From Utricularia gibba (lineage: Eukaryota > Streptophyta > Magnoliopsida > Lamiales > Lentibulariaceae), in NCBI GenBank assembly GCA_002189035.1, contig NEEC01000004.1:2108001-2172000 (forward strand): DNA of 64,000 nucleotides. Reading direction: 5' to 3'. The notes under the pieces are model-generated. The model saw nothing but the letters and a program-made list of their open reading frames with translations, was not told the DNA's origin and did no database searches. Positions 1 through 11,149 of the stretch are shown here, piece after piece. Made by a program: the position numbers and the translations under genes. The stretch's first letter is position 1, and every line of letters starts with the position of its first letter.

Positions 1-204
1 CCTTGAAAACATGTTGATATAGTGTGAATATGTTTCATTCTCATTCATATGCTTAAAGAATATATTTTCCAAAGCTTTGGCAAGCATCTCTACATCAAGC
101 CTCACATTTAGACTCTCATTTTGTCTAGATAATTGCTTATGAACTTGAGTGATTACATCTTTTTCAAATTGCAATCTTGTGCTTAAAGAACCACAAAATC
201 ATTT
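1..204 (-). other. Open reading fragment cut by the window edge
   Basis: The minus strand is open for about 65 codons, from near 204 to the edge. It reads as a charged, helix-prone peptide (LQFEKDVITQVHKQL, then DVEMLAKALENIFFKHMNEN). I do not recognise the family. It may be more of the decayed minus-strand copia element next to it, or part of an unrelated exon. There is no start codon or splice site I would defend. Confidence 0.2.
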
Positions 205-289
205 TGGATTCCACAAGCAATACTCAGGAAGGTAAAAATTTGAAATCTTGCATATTGGGTATAAGGCCAAGAGCCTAGTGATGGTTACG

Positions 290-465
290 CATCCCACATT
301 GGTTACAGAGGATGTGCTTAAATAGAGAGACCTCTCCTAATCTTGCATGAGGCCTTCCCCCAAGAAGGAGAGAACATAAAACTATGAGTGTTGGGTGCCC
401 AAAGCGGACAATATCACGCAAGGCGAGTGAGGGTCGTGACATTGGGCATGAGGGAAAACTGTTAT
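290..465 (+). repeat. Fragment resembling a common dispersed plant repeat
   Basis: The block begins with CATCCCACATTGGTTACAGA and later reads CAAAGCGGACAATATCACG followed by GGGTCGTGACATTGGGC. This order of phrases recurs in many dicot intergenic repeats and retroelement-derived sequences. I recognise the pattern but cannot give a class. It interrupts the decayed gag of the minus-strand copia element. Confidence 0.4.
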
Positions 466-479
466 CTTTTTCTTTGAAC

Positions 480-929
480 TTGTTTTCAACTCTAAGTGCA
501 GGTGGCTTGTAGACTCTTTTGTGTTGTTTATCTCCATTCTTGGAACTAAAGGTTATTGTATTGAATGCTTTTTCTTTGACATCTAGAGGCTTGTTATGCA
601 ATCCAAATGCTTTAATTCACAACCTTCAATTTTTATTAGCTCAACAAGAAACTGGACAAGATCTCCTAATGTCAATTGAAGGTTGTTGAGAGCACTCCAT
701 TAGTGAGAAATCTATGTAGCTTAGTTCTTAACATTATCCATGCCTCCTTTGGAGTTTCAAAATCTTGGATAACCTCATATGCCTCTCACATAATGGCAGC
801 ATCAAAGATGGCATAAACTTTTCTTTCTTTTGTTTTGTAGTTTTTTGAGGATTACAACATCAATAGTTCTTCTTCAAAAAGTAATCCCATAAATCTTGAT
901 GTTGTTGAATTTTGATGAGATAATTCGAA
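480..929 (-). pseudogene. Ty1/copia element B, gag remnant (distal piece)
   Basis: Read on the minus strand from 929 downwards, the sequence gives copia gag-like segments: LIKIQQHQDLWDYFLKKNY, then KVYAIFDAAIM, then EAYEVIQDFETPKEAW. These correspond to the usual gag pattern of 'IKM..LL.SQDLWD.VE.G', followed by 'A...I..A....I...I....T..EAW'. Stops and small shifts show it is dead. The start of this gag lies about 5.9 kb away at 6805-6884, also on the minus strand. Copia element A (plus strand) lies between the two pieces, so A inserted into B. The piece ends abruptly at 929, where A's 5' LTR begins. Confidence 0.5.
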
Positions 930-1250
930 TGTTTCCTTTGAGACTATGCAAAGTAGATGAACTCTACCTTAAGCAACAACACAAAGAAGAAGATGGAGAA
1001 AAAAAAAGAAAAAATTGAGCAAATATGAATGATTGGACCTTATGAAACATGTGAAATAATATTGATGAAAAAATAGAATGGCCTACACGAGTAAGGGCCC
1101 ACTGATAGTACATGAAGTAAAGTTGCAATCTAAACGGTTATTTTCCTTACCATTGATAATACATGGACCTTATGAAGCATATGAAATAAAGTGCTCACTT
1201 TCTTGAGTAAAAACATCATACAACATTTCTGAATCTTTATAAAAGCTCAA
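930..1250 (+). repeat. 5' LTR of copia element A
   Basis: Starts with TGTTTCCTTTGAGAC, matching TGTTTCTTGTGAGAC at 6414. It stays alignable through the AAGAAGATGGAGAAAAA tract, the AAACATGTGAAATAAT stretch and the GTAAAAACATCATACA stretch. It contains an internal duplication of GGACCTTATGAA.CAT.TGAA at about 1035 and 1165 that the 3' copy lacks. Confidence 0.7.
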
Positions 1251-1302
1251 CATTGACAAACATCAAAACATCTCTTGTGGTTTTCCGTTTTTGCAAGATC
1301 AA

Positions 1303-1589
1303 AATGGCAAAAAACAGCTCCAACACACTCTTACCTCGTGTATTTGATGCTCAAAATTATACAAAATGGGCAGCTAAGATGACAAATCATATGAAAATGC
1401 TCAAACTTTGGGAGGTTTTCACTTTGGGATCAACCTTCGCTCACTTTTATGCTATTGCTAGTCCCAAATGAGAAGAAAAGAAACTTTAGACTCATAGTAT
1501 GCTCGATGCAACAATTGATGGGAAAGCTCATGACCATATTATCACCTGCACTTCACCAAACGAAGCAGGGAGTGTACTAGTTGAAGAAT
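1303..1589 (+). pseudogene. Copia element A gag, N-terminal part
   Basis: Begins MAKNSSNTLLPRVFDAQNY and continues TKWAAKMTNHMKMLKLWEVF, the classic copia gag opening (protein binding to genomic RNA in the virus-like particle). After a stop it continues with SMLDATIDGKAHDHIITC and SPNEAGSVLVEE. It is cut at about 1590, where an LTR of another element begins. It is not functional. Confidence 0.65.
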
Positions 1590-2150
1590 GATGGTGTCAG
1601 GAAAAACAAATTCGACCATAGGCAATACAATGGCATACGCATATAAATTGGTCCCAGGCAACCAATAAAGTAGGTGCACACTTGCGAGGAAAGGAAAAGG
1701 TTGGCATCAGATGCCAATCATTTTAATATATTTTGAAAAATAGCCAGCCTATAGGATTTCAAGCTAGATGATAGTTGCCTGTTAGTAGGACCACATACAA
1801 GATCAACCTTATCCTGTCAGGTGTAGAAAGTAGCTGTCATTCTCAGCGATCGGTCGACCAGGGGTCTTCTATAAATAGGAGCCCAACTCAATGGAAACGC
1901 ATTCGACATTCTACACTCTTGATGCGCCTTTGTAATTTTCTCTTTTCTCCTTAGTGAAATCCTTTCTAAGATGAGCTCCCCGAACTTTGTGGTTTTCCAT
2001 TAAGGCGATTCCCACGTAAAAATCCTAGTTTTATTTTATCGCTTTCTTTAACATCTTAATCGCAATCCCATAAATCAATAAACAAAGCCATCAAAACATC
2101 TGATTTACAACATAAAATCGGACCCTTCCACTATACTAATTTTTCAACCA
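1590..2150 (+). repeat. Nested LTR inside gag of copia A
   Basis: The block has LTR anatomy: it starts near TGATGGTGTCAGG, has a TATA-like CTATAAATAGGAGC at about 1870, and downstream CTTTGTGGTTTTCC and CCCACGTAAAAATC, ending near AAAATCGGACCCTTCCA. The same ordered landmarks occur at 38.6-39.05 kb (TTATAAATAGAAGG, CTCTGTGGTTTTT, CCATGTAAAAATC, AAAACCGATCCCTTCACA), so both belong to one LTR family. No internal domain adjoins it, which suggests a solo LTR. Confidence 0.5.
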
Positions 2151-2204
2151 CAACAAAGAATTTTCTATGACAAATGAAAAGAGGGAGAAGGAAATAACCA
2201 AAAT

Positions 2205-2447
2205 ATGGGAATGGTTGATCAACTCAAGCTCCCTATAGGACGTTCTATTACTAGCTTCAATGACACCATTCCACTAGTTGTAAAGAAACTCAAAACTCTT
2301 AGAAAAATAGTGGAAGAAAGTGGGCTTAAAAAAAAATTGTGGCTGCATTTCTTGAATCATATTTCTCCGATGTCTTGGAAAAATTGTGCCCATAAAAATT
2401 GTAAAGAAACTCAAAACTCTTGGAAAAACTCTTGGCAAACTATGTAG
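2205..2447 (+). pseudogene. Copia A gag middle region with local duplication
   Basis: A gag-like stretch after the nested LTR. The phrase TTGTAAAGAAACTCAAAACT occurs at about 2279 and again, in nearly the same form, at about 2398. This is a local duplication of about 30 bases. No full gag zinc knuckle is visible, and the frame is broken between gag and integrase. Confidence 0.35.
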
Positions 2448-2454
2448 ATCTTCT

Positions 2455-2912
2455 TTTGGTGAAGTCACTTGGAAAGCATCAAGGAAGCTAGAACTAATTC
2501 ATATCGATGTCTGTGTTCCCACGGCTACAAATACTCCTATTGGAAGCAAGCATTACCTAATTTTCATTGATGATTACACTAAATTTGGTTGGATATTTTT
2601 TTAGAAAAATTGGTCTAAAGTAGTGGAATGTTCAAAAAATTTAAAGCTCAAGTAGAAAATCAAAGTACATAAAAGATCAAACAATTGTAGACTAACAAAG
2701 GAGGGAATATACACCAAACTGAATTGGCAGACATATGTGATCAAGTTATAAACCAATTTACAGTGTCCTATATGGCACAACAGAATGGCACGAGTGAGAG
2801 GAGGAATAGAACCATTACTAAAATGGCCAGGTGCTTCTAATATGAGAAGAAAATTCCTGTGAAATATTGAGCTAAAGTTGTAAATATAGTTGTGAACCTA
2901 ATGTTTATGGGC
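2455..2912 (+). pseudogene. Copia A integrase core remnant
   Basis: Reads LELIHIDVCVPTATNTPIGS, then KHYLIFIDDYTKFGWIFF, then (in other frames and past stops) KEGIYTKLNWQTYV and QNGTSERRNRTITKMAR-like text, then PVKYWAKVVNIVVNLM once a stop is read through. These match the copia integrase catalytic core: the first D in H.D.C.P, the second D in 'FIDDY', and the downstream QQNG.SER block with the catalytic E. The C-terminal part is missing, replaced by unassigned DNA. Confidence 0.7.
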
Positions 2913-4640
2913 ATTAGAACTTATGTGTAAATTTGGTATTGAATTTCTTTCCCCATTATGTTCCTTAAGTGCATTTTCTTCCATGATTAAGGTTAGTACT
3001 TTATGATTGACCATGCTTAGATTTGTAAATTACTACTATTAGGAAAATATTGCAATTCTTTTTCTTTCTAAATATCAACCTCTTATTGCATGCTTTAGGA
3101 AAGACTACACCATGACTATATTTCCTTTCTTTGTATGTATTACTCAGTGAAAAAATTTCTATTGTTCCTATCATGACTAGACCGAAAAAAAAAGAAAAGG
3201 ATATTAGGGGTGCCAAATGAAAGGTGGTTGGGCAAAACCATGGTTAACCACCCCACATTATGTTTTGTAGTCTAAACAATCTTCACCAAAGCGAAAACTC
3301 CTTCAAAAAAACAAAAAACAATGGTCTCTAGTTACTATAGTATATTTTTATTGTTGGTTTTATTTACCTTGACGATGTTAGTGTACTAAGTAGTTACTAG
3401 TGTAAGTCTTTATCTGATGTATGCCCATTTGCATGAATAGCCTTAATTTGATTGAACGATAGGGAAAAAATTGGAATAAATACTTGCGGTAGAATGAAGA
3501 TGCCTTAGTAACATATCATGATCGGGGTTCTATCCTTTTCGTGAATAGCTCAAATTAGAGTTATATAAATAAGCATTTGATTTTGTTAGAAAAATCCAGT
3601 TATTGTTATTTATGTATATTTTTTTGTTGTTTTTTGTGTACTTTGAGCCAAAGTGACAGGAAGCAATTGTGGACTATTGCAAAAGATTTGCAGGAAACAA
3701 GACACTGACATTTCGTGACTTGCATGCAACATAGATCCATTGTAGGTGAAAGAATGACACTATTCAGGTTTCATGACTTACGACATGTCAAAATCTACAA
3801 TAATGATTGGACGCTTATTTGCATGAATGAGAAAGTTGGCTATACAAACAAGATAGAAGGAATGATAGAAAGAGAGTAGAGAAAGTTAATGAACAAGGAA
3901 TGTGAATTTAAGCAAATTGGGAACACTTTTTATCAGACTTTTTTTCTCATTTTTCACATTAGAACTTTTCGTAATTTCAGTTTCCGTTTTCACAACCATT
4001 TGTGATTGAGCTTTCTTAATTTTTAGGGATAGATGAAGTTTCCTTTCACTTTCCTTTTTGCAATTACAGTCTTTCTGTAATGTCTCTTAGTCAATATCCT
4101 TAAATAGTCGGCCACTACTCACGAATTTTGATGAAGAGTAAAGTAAAAAGTACAATCTCCAACCCTATTGGTTCGAGAGAGATAACAAATTGTTTATGAT
4201 TAGGATACTTCGTTAATAGACAAGTAGTGACCTTGTACCTATAATTGATCATTGGAAACAGTTGAGTGCACACGTATAATTTAGTTTTAAAGTCAATCGA
4301 CGACAATCCTTTTATCCTTTCAATCGTCCAAGAGGGAATTAAATGGGGCTATTTCGGTGCCTCCTTATACAAAAATGTAAGGGAGAGACAAAGTAGAAAA
4401 TAGAATCTCTTTTCGAGAACTACTTCCCTTAGTTAAGATCCATTATTTACATTATACTTTGTATTCAAGTGTTTTAAAATCTCTTTAACAAGCCCATGAC
4501 AATTTATAAAAGTTTACAGAAAATGCTTTTCAGAAAACTTAATTCTTTGATATCGATACTTGCACAACACTTATTTGTGTTTTACGTTTTTTATAATTAA
4601 AATTTATTAAGGAAACGACATGCAATAGACACTATACTTG
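2913..4640. other. Unassigned DNA between integrase and RT of copia A
   Basis: About 1.7 kb separates the integrase core from the linker before RT, where an intact copia element has about 1 kb of integrase C-terminus and linker. I find no protein similarity on either strand. It could be a further nested insertion or highly decayed copia sequence. I see no clear terminal repeats. Confidence 0.3.
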
Positions 4641-4759
4641 AACATTATGAAGTGATCACCACATAAACTGTTGAGGGAGAAAATAATGAATCATAAAAAC
4701 CTAGTGATACTGAAAAGGAAACCTCTGATGGAGAAATATCTTGTGACAATACATTTGAC

Positions 4760-5575
4760 TTCTCAAGAGATAAAACAAAGGTGTAATGGTACAAGTACCT
4801 CAAGGATATTTCCTACAAAGCTCTTTCAAGTCGAGAACCTTACACTGTGGCTAAAGCACTCAAGCATCTAGGATGATATTAGGCCATAACCACCGACCTT
4901 AGGTTATTGAGAGAAATGGCACTTGGACTCTTGTTGAAAGACATACAAATAAAAAAGTGATTGGTACTGAATGAGTGTACAGGTTGAAGCTAAATCCAGA
5001 TGCCATAGCAAATAAGCTAAAGGGTAGACTCATAGCAAAAGGATACAGTCAAAAAAAAAGGTATTGATGATCAAGAAACCTTTGCAGTAGTAGCAAGGTT
5101 GGACACAATAAAACTTCTCTTAGGAATTGCAGCATGTAAAGGATAGCATGTGTAGCATTTAGATGTTAAATTGGCTCTCTTGAATAGTGATTTGGCTGAA
5201 GAAATTTATGTAGAACAACCTCCTGAATTTGCAGAGCTTGGAAAGGAAGATAAAATGCTTATGTTACACAAAGCATTGTGTAGACTTAAATAAGCATCGA
5301 GAGAATGGTACAATAAAATTGATAACTACTAGTGCAACAAGGATTCATATGTAGTGAGAATGACCCAACTCTATACGTGCTTAAATGCAAAGGTGAAGAT
5401 ACAATTATTGCCCATGATATTTTGATTACAAGAGGAAATGAAACTAAGCTAGAGAGATTGAAACAACAACTGATGAGTGTCTTTAAAATGATTGATCTTA
5501 GACTTGAGGTTACACAAACTGTCAAAGCTATACACCTAAGCCAAAAGAAATATGCAAGTGACTAAATTAGGAGAT
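4760..5575 (+). pseudogene. Copia A reverse transcriptase remnant
   Basis: Recognisable segments in order: EPYTVAKALKH, RNGTWTLVERH, RLIAKGYSQKKGIDDQETFA, VARLDTIKLLLGIAACKG, HLDVKLALLNSDLAEEIYVE and QPPEFAELG. This is the copia RT core (the 'KARLVAKG...ETFAPVA' and 'QLDVKSAFLNG' blocks). There are in-frame stops and one small frameshift in an A-run near 5050. The catalytic YVDDML-type block is badly decayed (near 5405). Confidence 0.8.
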
Positions 5576-5784
5576 ATGAGATGGATATAAGAAAGCATGC
5601 TTCAGTCCCTATTTTTCCATATGTTAAACTTGTGGCAATTTAAAAAGACAATAAGAGAGCAATTTTTTATCCAAATGACCTAACAGATGAAATAGCTTAC
5701 ACAAGTATAATAGGATCAATGATATAACATCAACCAAACCCCATATCACATTTGCAATCCAATTTATATCCAGGTTCATGACCA

Positions 5785-6345
5785 TACCCTATCAAGTTCA
5801 TCTTGATTGTGCAAAAAGAGTGCTCAACTGCATAAATTGTAAATTAAATTTAAATCTGACCTTCAAAAAATACTCTAATCTTTCTCTGAAGTGCTATGTA
5901 GATAATGACTTTGTAGGTGATTCCAGTGACTTCAAATCAACAACCGTGTACATTTTTCTACTAGGAGGAACAACATTCGCATGGAATAGCAAAAAACAAG
6001 AGGTTGTAGCTTAATCTTCAGCTGAAGAGGAATACATTGCGGATGCTACTGTTACAAATCATGCTATATGGATACTGAAACTACTCAAAGATCTAAAAAT
6101 GCCAGCACTGAAGCCAATGAAACTCAAGATTGATAACAAATCAGCCATTTGTATGGCTAAGAACCCAGTTTTTTTTTTTATCGGAGCAAACAAATTAATG
6201 TGAAATTTCATGCCCTCAAAAAACTATGTAAAGGAAAAAATGAATGAGGTGGAGCATGTTACCTCAAAAGAACAGTTTGCAGACCCCCTCACAGAATTGC
6301 TGCACTCACACAGATTCTTGCTATCTGAGGTGTCAGATAGGGCTT
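5785..6345 (+). pseudogene. Copia A RNase H remnant
   Basis: Reads CYVDNDFVGDSSDFKSTTVY, then FLLGGTTFAWNSKKQEVVA, then SSAEEEYIADATVTNHAIW, then KIDNKSAICMAKNP and VEHVTSKEQFADPLTELL. This is the canonical copia RNase H tail (Y.D.D.AG......ST.G...L and SS.EAEY). The 3' LTR follows about 70 bases after the last similarity, as expected. Confidence 0.8.
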
Positions 6346-6413
6346 AAAGTAAATTATGAAGATCAAGACTCAAAAGTAACTAAGTAAATTGAACTGTCAT
6401 GAGATAAGTTTTA

Positions 6414-6765
6414 TGTTTCTTGTGAGACCGTATGAAGTAAATGAACTCCACCTTGAGCAGCAACACAAGGAAGAAGATGGAGAAAAAAAAACAGAAAAAA
6501 CTGGGCAAATATGAACGATTGGGCTGTATGAAACATGTGAAATAATAGTGGGACAAAAGATGAAAAAATAAAGCAACCCACACGAATAAGAGCCCACTGA
6601 TAGTACATGGAGTAAAGCTGAATTACAACAGCTATTTTCCTTACCGTTGAGTTCCAAATTTAACTATAAACTGTACATTGCCTATAAGAAAAAATGCTCA
6701 CATTCTTAAGTAAAAACACCATACAAAATTTCTTCATCTTCAGTCTAAAACAAGCCTCCTAGTTC
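6414..6765 (+). repeat. 3' LTR of copia element A
   Basis: Direct repeat of the 5' LTR, starting TGTTTCTTGTGAGAC. It aligns through the AAGAAGATGGAGAAAAAAAA tract and the AGTAAAAACACCATACA stretch. The right boundary is uncertain, anywhere between about 6750 and 6825. Confidence 0.7.
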
Positions 6766-6804
6766 CTGAGTTACACATTTTATTTCAGATGCATCAATTG
6801 ATTC

Positions 6805-6884
6805 TACCTCTTTTTCTTCCAGATCCAATACTCCTTTGGTTTTTTTCCATCAACAAGTGGCGCTTGAAAGTTTGCAGCAGCCAT
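6805..6884 (-). pseudogene. Ty1/copia element B, gag N-terminus (proximal piece)
   Basis: The minus strand from 6884 reads MAAANFQAPLVDGKKPKEYW, then IWKKKR and a stop. This is the typical copia gag opening ('...F.G.NYEYWSIKM'). The continuation expected after the W (IKM...SQDLWD) is found at the far side of copia A, just below 929 on the minus strand. Upstream DNA (about 6900-7130) would hold B's leader or LTR, but I could not delimit it. Confidence 0.5.
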
Positions 6885-9230
6885 TCCGCAAGTTTGGAGG
6901 AAGATGAAACAAACACAAGAGAACGGTATGTGTGGAACTCTTGTTTCACGTAGGGTTCAGCAAGAACAGTTTTTGGGAATTCTTCAATATCAAGGTGGTT
7001 ATGAGACAAGGATATGGATATCAACAAAGTTGTATTGTAAACTGAGATCAAAATCAACTACATATCATGCTTTTTTTACTTTTATTTATAGAGGCCTACT
7101 TTAATATTCAATAACGTTCAAATAAATGAATTTTAGCGATGTGTTCGTTGGTTTATAGAGTGAGATGATCACTCCACATTTCAGGCCCAAGCTTCAAATC
7201 CAGTGCATTTCTAGATTATTATTCGTCATGGCCAGATTCTTAAGAAAAGCTTGGTCCCCCATACTATCTTCTTATGCTGTTTTCATTTTGTCGCCCTCTC
7301 TTTCATGCTCCTAATCTGAATTTCCACATCAATCTGCTTCCTGTTTTCATCAATACCTGCCCTCGTTCAAAAGCTTGAAATATGTCCACACAGCTTTCAA
7401 GCTCCACATGACCTCAAAGTTCATTCAGTTCACCTCTACTCCATCACGTGTGCAAACTTGCTTCTGCCCCAAACTTGACGTTCATTTTGTCGCCAGCCTT
7501 CAAATACGTCGGTTGAGCCGTTGAGGAAGAGAGATCAAGCATTATGAAAAGTGATATGAACAAGTAGTTATTAATCAAGTCAGTGATCATGCAGCGGAGA
7601 ACTAAGCACGGTTGAGGAACGAATTCAGTAAGGTAAGTGTAAGAAAATGAATCATTCGCTTGGCGCTGTTGGTTAATTTATATGCAAGAGAAGCAGCAGC
7701 GTTTACACTGAGAAGGGACTCAACTCCCAATTGAAAACTGATTGTTTCTTCACTCTCTACTTGTCCCAGTTCATTTTCTTTTGTAGCATTGCGATTCATT
7801 ACATGGGTTGCCTCCGAGACATTGGATGAGAATATACGTAAATGTTGAAAAGTTGAGTGAAGAAACCTCACATTGGTATATAATTGTCCAGGTTGTTCTG
7901 GATTCTTTGATTCTTAGAGGTCATTTGATAGTAGGATATTAGTATGTTAAGTATAGTATAATTTAGTGTATATATATAATCAATTGTATATAATATTTGA
8001 TATCCAAAAATAAAAGTATTAATATGTAAGTGGTATAAATATAATTAGTTCATTTCCTTCATTTGCATATATCACCCACATGCTCAAAAAATAAATATGT
8101 GAGTGATATAGTTATATAAAATTGATGTAGATATACTAATTAATCAAACAGTGATTGATGTGTAAACTTGTGTATAAATTTCCTATACAATATTACCAAA
8201 CTTCCTCTTAATCAAATCAGCATTCCTGTGTTCGTATTGTATTGTATTTCGTGTTTTTTGTAATAAAAAATTGCTAGGTGTGTTTTTTTTTAAAAAGATT
8301 AGGGAACTTCTCCCAAAAAGACGAACAAAGCCCTCCGAACTGTCACAACCAGATTCGGAATCGTTCGAATTATCTTGGATCCACACACTGGAAATGAAAC
8401 AAAAGACAAAAAATGAGGTCATGTAGGCATTTTGGTCATTGTCTACAGTGACAAACGTAACCTTTCATTCTATCTTTACACAAAATCCATATTTTTTTTC
8501 CTCAGGACTATGATTAGGAATAACAAATTAAATTAAATGAACATATCCAAATAATAAATAGATTTAAATTCAAATAAAGAATAATAATAACCGTAATAAT
8601 TTACAGGCGAGCGTGAGGTCAATTCGAATTTAGTGTTGGAGGTGTGGGGGTCTACATGATGGTGATGGCAACAAGACAATTCACATTGCCACGTGCGGTG
8701 CTCATGGGCATGGATCCATCCATTTCTAAAATAAAATTATTAATTTATTATTTAGTAGAAATAATTGAACCATTTAATTTCTAGGCACATATACTTTATT
8801 ACACGATGATGAGACGCTGCTTCGATTCGTTGCATTATAACCTGAAGCACTTGCAGCATTTTCCATGCCTATAATTTCGCCAGAAACTTACAGCAATAAA
8901 ACTTGCCATCGATGTGACGTGTAACCTGAGACATAAGACGCCAATAATTATCCCAATCTTGGTCCGTTAGGGCTGACGTGGCACTTAGGGTTAACTTGTC
9001 TTCCCGTATCTTCCAGGCTCGCAGAATTTTATGACAGAATCGGGATGTAATTACGTTTGCTTTTGTTAATCAATGAATCGATATGATTGGGCAATACAGT
9101 TTAGGGTTTAGAACCAAATCTTCTCACCCTTGAGCTACAGCATGGTTAAGGCTTTTGGAGGAAACAGTTGCGCAGTTGTGAGTTGTGGAATGGTTGGAAT
9201 GTTATTGATTTCGAAGTTTAGGACTACTCT
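6885..9230. other. Intergenic, no gene recognised
   Basis: Moderately AT-rich. The part from about 7130 to 7900 has higher GC and a minus-strand open stretch of 89 codons (7602-7871) with no recognisable domain. 8630-9050 is mixed composition with a few ACGT-core motifs. I see no exon chain, RNA gene or clear repeat. Confidence 0.4.
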
Positions 9231-9399
9231 AAAATGAAACTGTTCTTGTTTTTTTTTCTGTGTTTTTTTTACCGCAGCCATTCATTCATCGACCCTGCTC
9301 CTCTCCGACAAGTTTCTGCCAGCCTCGGCCCCCACGAGCGTTTTTCTCCGCCAACGTCAACTGCCTTCCTTCCCCTCTTTCTCTATGAGCATTCATTCT

Positions 9400-11143
9400 T
9401 TAATCCGCTGCAGTTGGAGATGGGGTTGCAGGCTGGTGGCTCCGCGTCATCTCATATCCACCCCCGTCTTCATCCTCCTGGAACCCCAGATTACTATTAC
9501 CATTATGGGTATACATCCGTTGCTGCTGAAGCGGTACAGGCTGAGGCCACTGCTGCTGCTGTGGCAATGGGGTTGATGTGGAAGAGGGGAGAAGATGGTT
9601 GTTGTTGTTTCTCGCAGCAATCTTGTGCTGGTGCAAGGCTTCAAGCATGTGGAAATAAGGGCATGTCTTGGAGTCCTCGGGGCGATTCTTCTTCGTTTCC
9701 TTTACTTTCTTGTAGTATTTGTTGATGTTTTCCCATTTCTCTTTGCACCTCTTGGAGCTTCTCTTGTACCCCATCTTCCACATTGCTGCCGATATCTCCT
9801 CCCAAAGGGGCCCCTTTGCTCCCGCGTCGTGGTACTTCAGATCCAAGTTTGTTCGCAGGTTTATCAGCGCTTCAATTTCTGCTTTCGGCCACCGCGATGA
9901 GGATGCAGAACTATTATCCCCTCCTCCTCCGCTCTCTTCTTCTTTCCGCGATGCGCTTGCTTCTGCCTGTGGCGCTTGTTCCGCCGGTGGTTGATGTGGG
10001 TGCTGCAAGACGTTGTTGTTGGCAGTAAATTTTTGTAAGAAATCTATCATGGCGGCGTCTTTGGCGGCGGCCATAGATCTTTCGCGGGCGAGAAGGTCAT
10101 GCTCGCGATTGATTCTTGCCATTTCTTGGGTTCTCCAAGCTTCCTGTTTCGCAATTCGTTCCATTTCTCGTTGCTCCAGAGTCTCCAACAGCCTATTCTG
10201 CCGCTCCTCCTGCTTCTTGATCACTTGGATCATCATCATCTCCAAGTAATCTTTCCATTTTCTCCTCCTCCTCCTCCGCCCTTGCCTCCGCACATCCTCC
10301 CCCTCCTCATCCGAGGTCGATGAGCTAGAAGACATTGTGGTGGAGTCGGAAAGCGTCAAGCTTTGAAAATGAGGAGACGGCTGCTGCTGCTGATGATGAT
10401 TTGCTGCAGTGTAGGCCGCCGGTTGGAATGGAAGATGCGGCGGCAGAACACTCACGGGAGTGGGGCTACTGGGCAAAACGGCGGCTGATGTGATATGCGG
10501 ATTGTTGTAACTCAAATGAGGGTTATCGAGACTGGGGTTGTTCTCAAGAGCTTCCAATTGGTCGAAGAATCTGTAAGTTTTGCCTTCCGATTTCGATGCT
10601 CGCCCATCTTTTGTCCTCTTGTGGTACTTGTAGATATTCTCAAACTTCTCCCTGCATTTCTTAGCACTGCGCTGAAACCCAAGCTCCCCCATTTTCCTGC
10701 GTATTTCAGTTTCCAGTATTTTGAAAACGAAACCACATAGAATTTAACATCCAACAAAAGAAGATGTGGAGAAAGACACTGAAAAGAGGGAAAACACACA
10801 TACACACACACAGTAATGAATCAAATCAAATCATAGTTCGGAGGTCAAAAGAATAGCGGATCAAGAACGAAAAAACCCATTACAAGATAGTAAAAAACCA
10901 TTAGAAGTGAGGGACTACTACTGACCTGGAAACTTGTTCCCAGAGTGGAGCCTTGAGGCTGGAGTCCTTGAAAAGGGGATCCATATCGGAACGAATTTTG
11001 ATCAAAGCCAAAGTTTCTTGCCTCGGCCAACGGCTGCCGGCACCGTCCGCTGGAATCGAAGTCGATGCGCCGACCTCGCTGGCTCCTCCGCCTTTCTGCG
11101 CCTCCGTGGGGTCGCCCATCAGCTCTGAGTCACCGATAACCAT
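9400..11143 (-). CDS. GT-2-type trihelix transcription factor, two trihelix domains
   Basis: Two exons: 11143-10926 and 10696-9400, with a GT-AG intron of 229 bp. The junction codon joins AG to G, giving 504 residues. The N-terminal trihelix spans about residues 37-125 (SRWPRQETLALIKIRSDMD, then RKMGELGFQRSAKKCREKFE). The intron splits this domain at VSR/KM. A central charged coiled coil lies at about 219-296. The second trihelix is at about 340-430 (SRWPKAEIEALINLR, then YKRSSKRCKEKWENINKYY). Two trihelices around a coiled coil define the GT-2 clade (GT2, GTL1, DF1), nuclear factors that bind GT elements and control growth, trichomes and stomata. Low-complexity Q, S and G runs link the domains. 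The start at 11143 has an in-frame stop just upstream; Met9 is an alternative. The C-terminus ends soon after a Q/P-rich stretch. Confidence 0.93.
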
Positions 11144-11149
11144 GTATTA

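Larger units (their letters stand above)
930..6765 (+). mobile_element. Degenerate Ty1/copia LTR retrotransposon (element A)
   Basis: Two related direct repeats (about 930-1250 and 6414-6765) flank remnants in the order gag, integrase, reverse transcriptase, RNase H. This is the Ty1/copia order, with integrase before RT. Every domain has in-frame stops, so the element is defective. It is enlarged by insertions: an LTR of another element at about 1590-2150 and unassigned DNA at about 2913-4640. Substitutions and indels between its own LTRs point to an old insertion. I could not identify a confident target-site duplication or primer-binding site. The LTR right ends are therefore approximate, and the 3' end could reach about 6825. 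Confidence 0.8.

Noticed and set aside
4160-4190. GGTTCGAGA-like text as a tRNA T-arm
   Set aside because: No cloverleaf, A box or acceptor stem around it.
7602-7871. Minus-strand frame of 89 codons (MRFLHSTFQHLRIF...)
   Set aside because: No domain, no splice partners, no family recognised; length is within chance expectation.
9234-10323. Several plus-strand open frames (up to 163 codons) across the GT-2 gene
   Set aside because: They are antisense to a clear trihelix coding exon, arise from its GC-rich repetitive codons, and show no domain.
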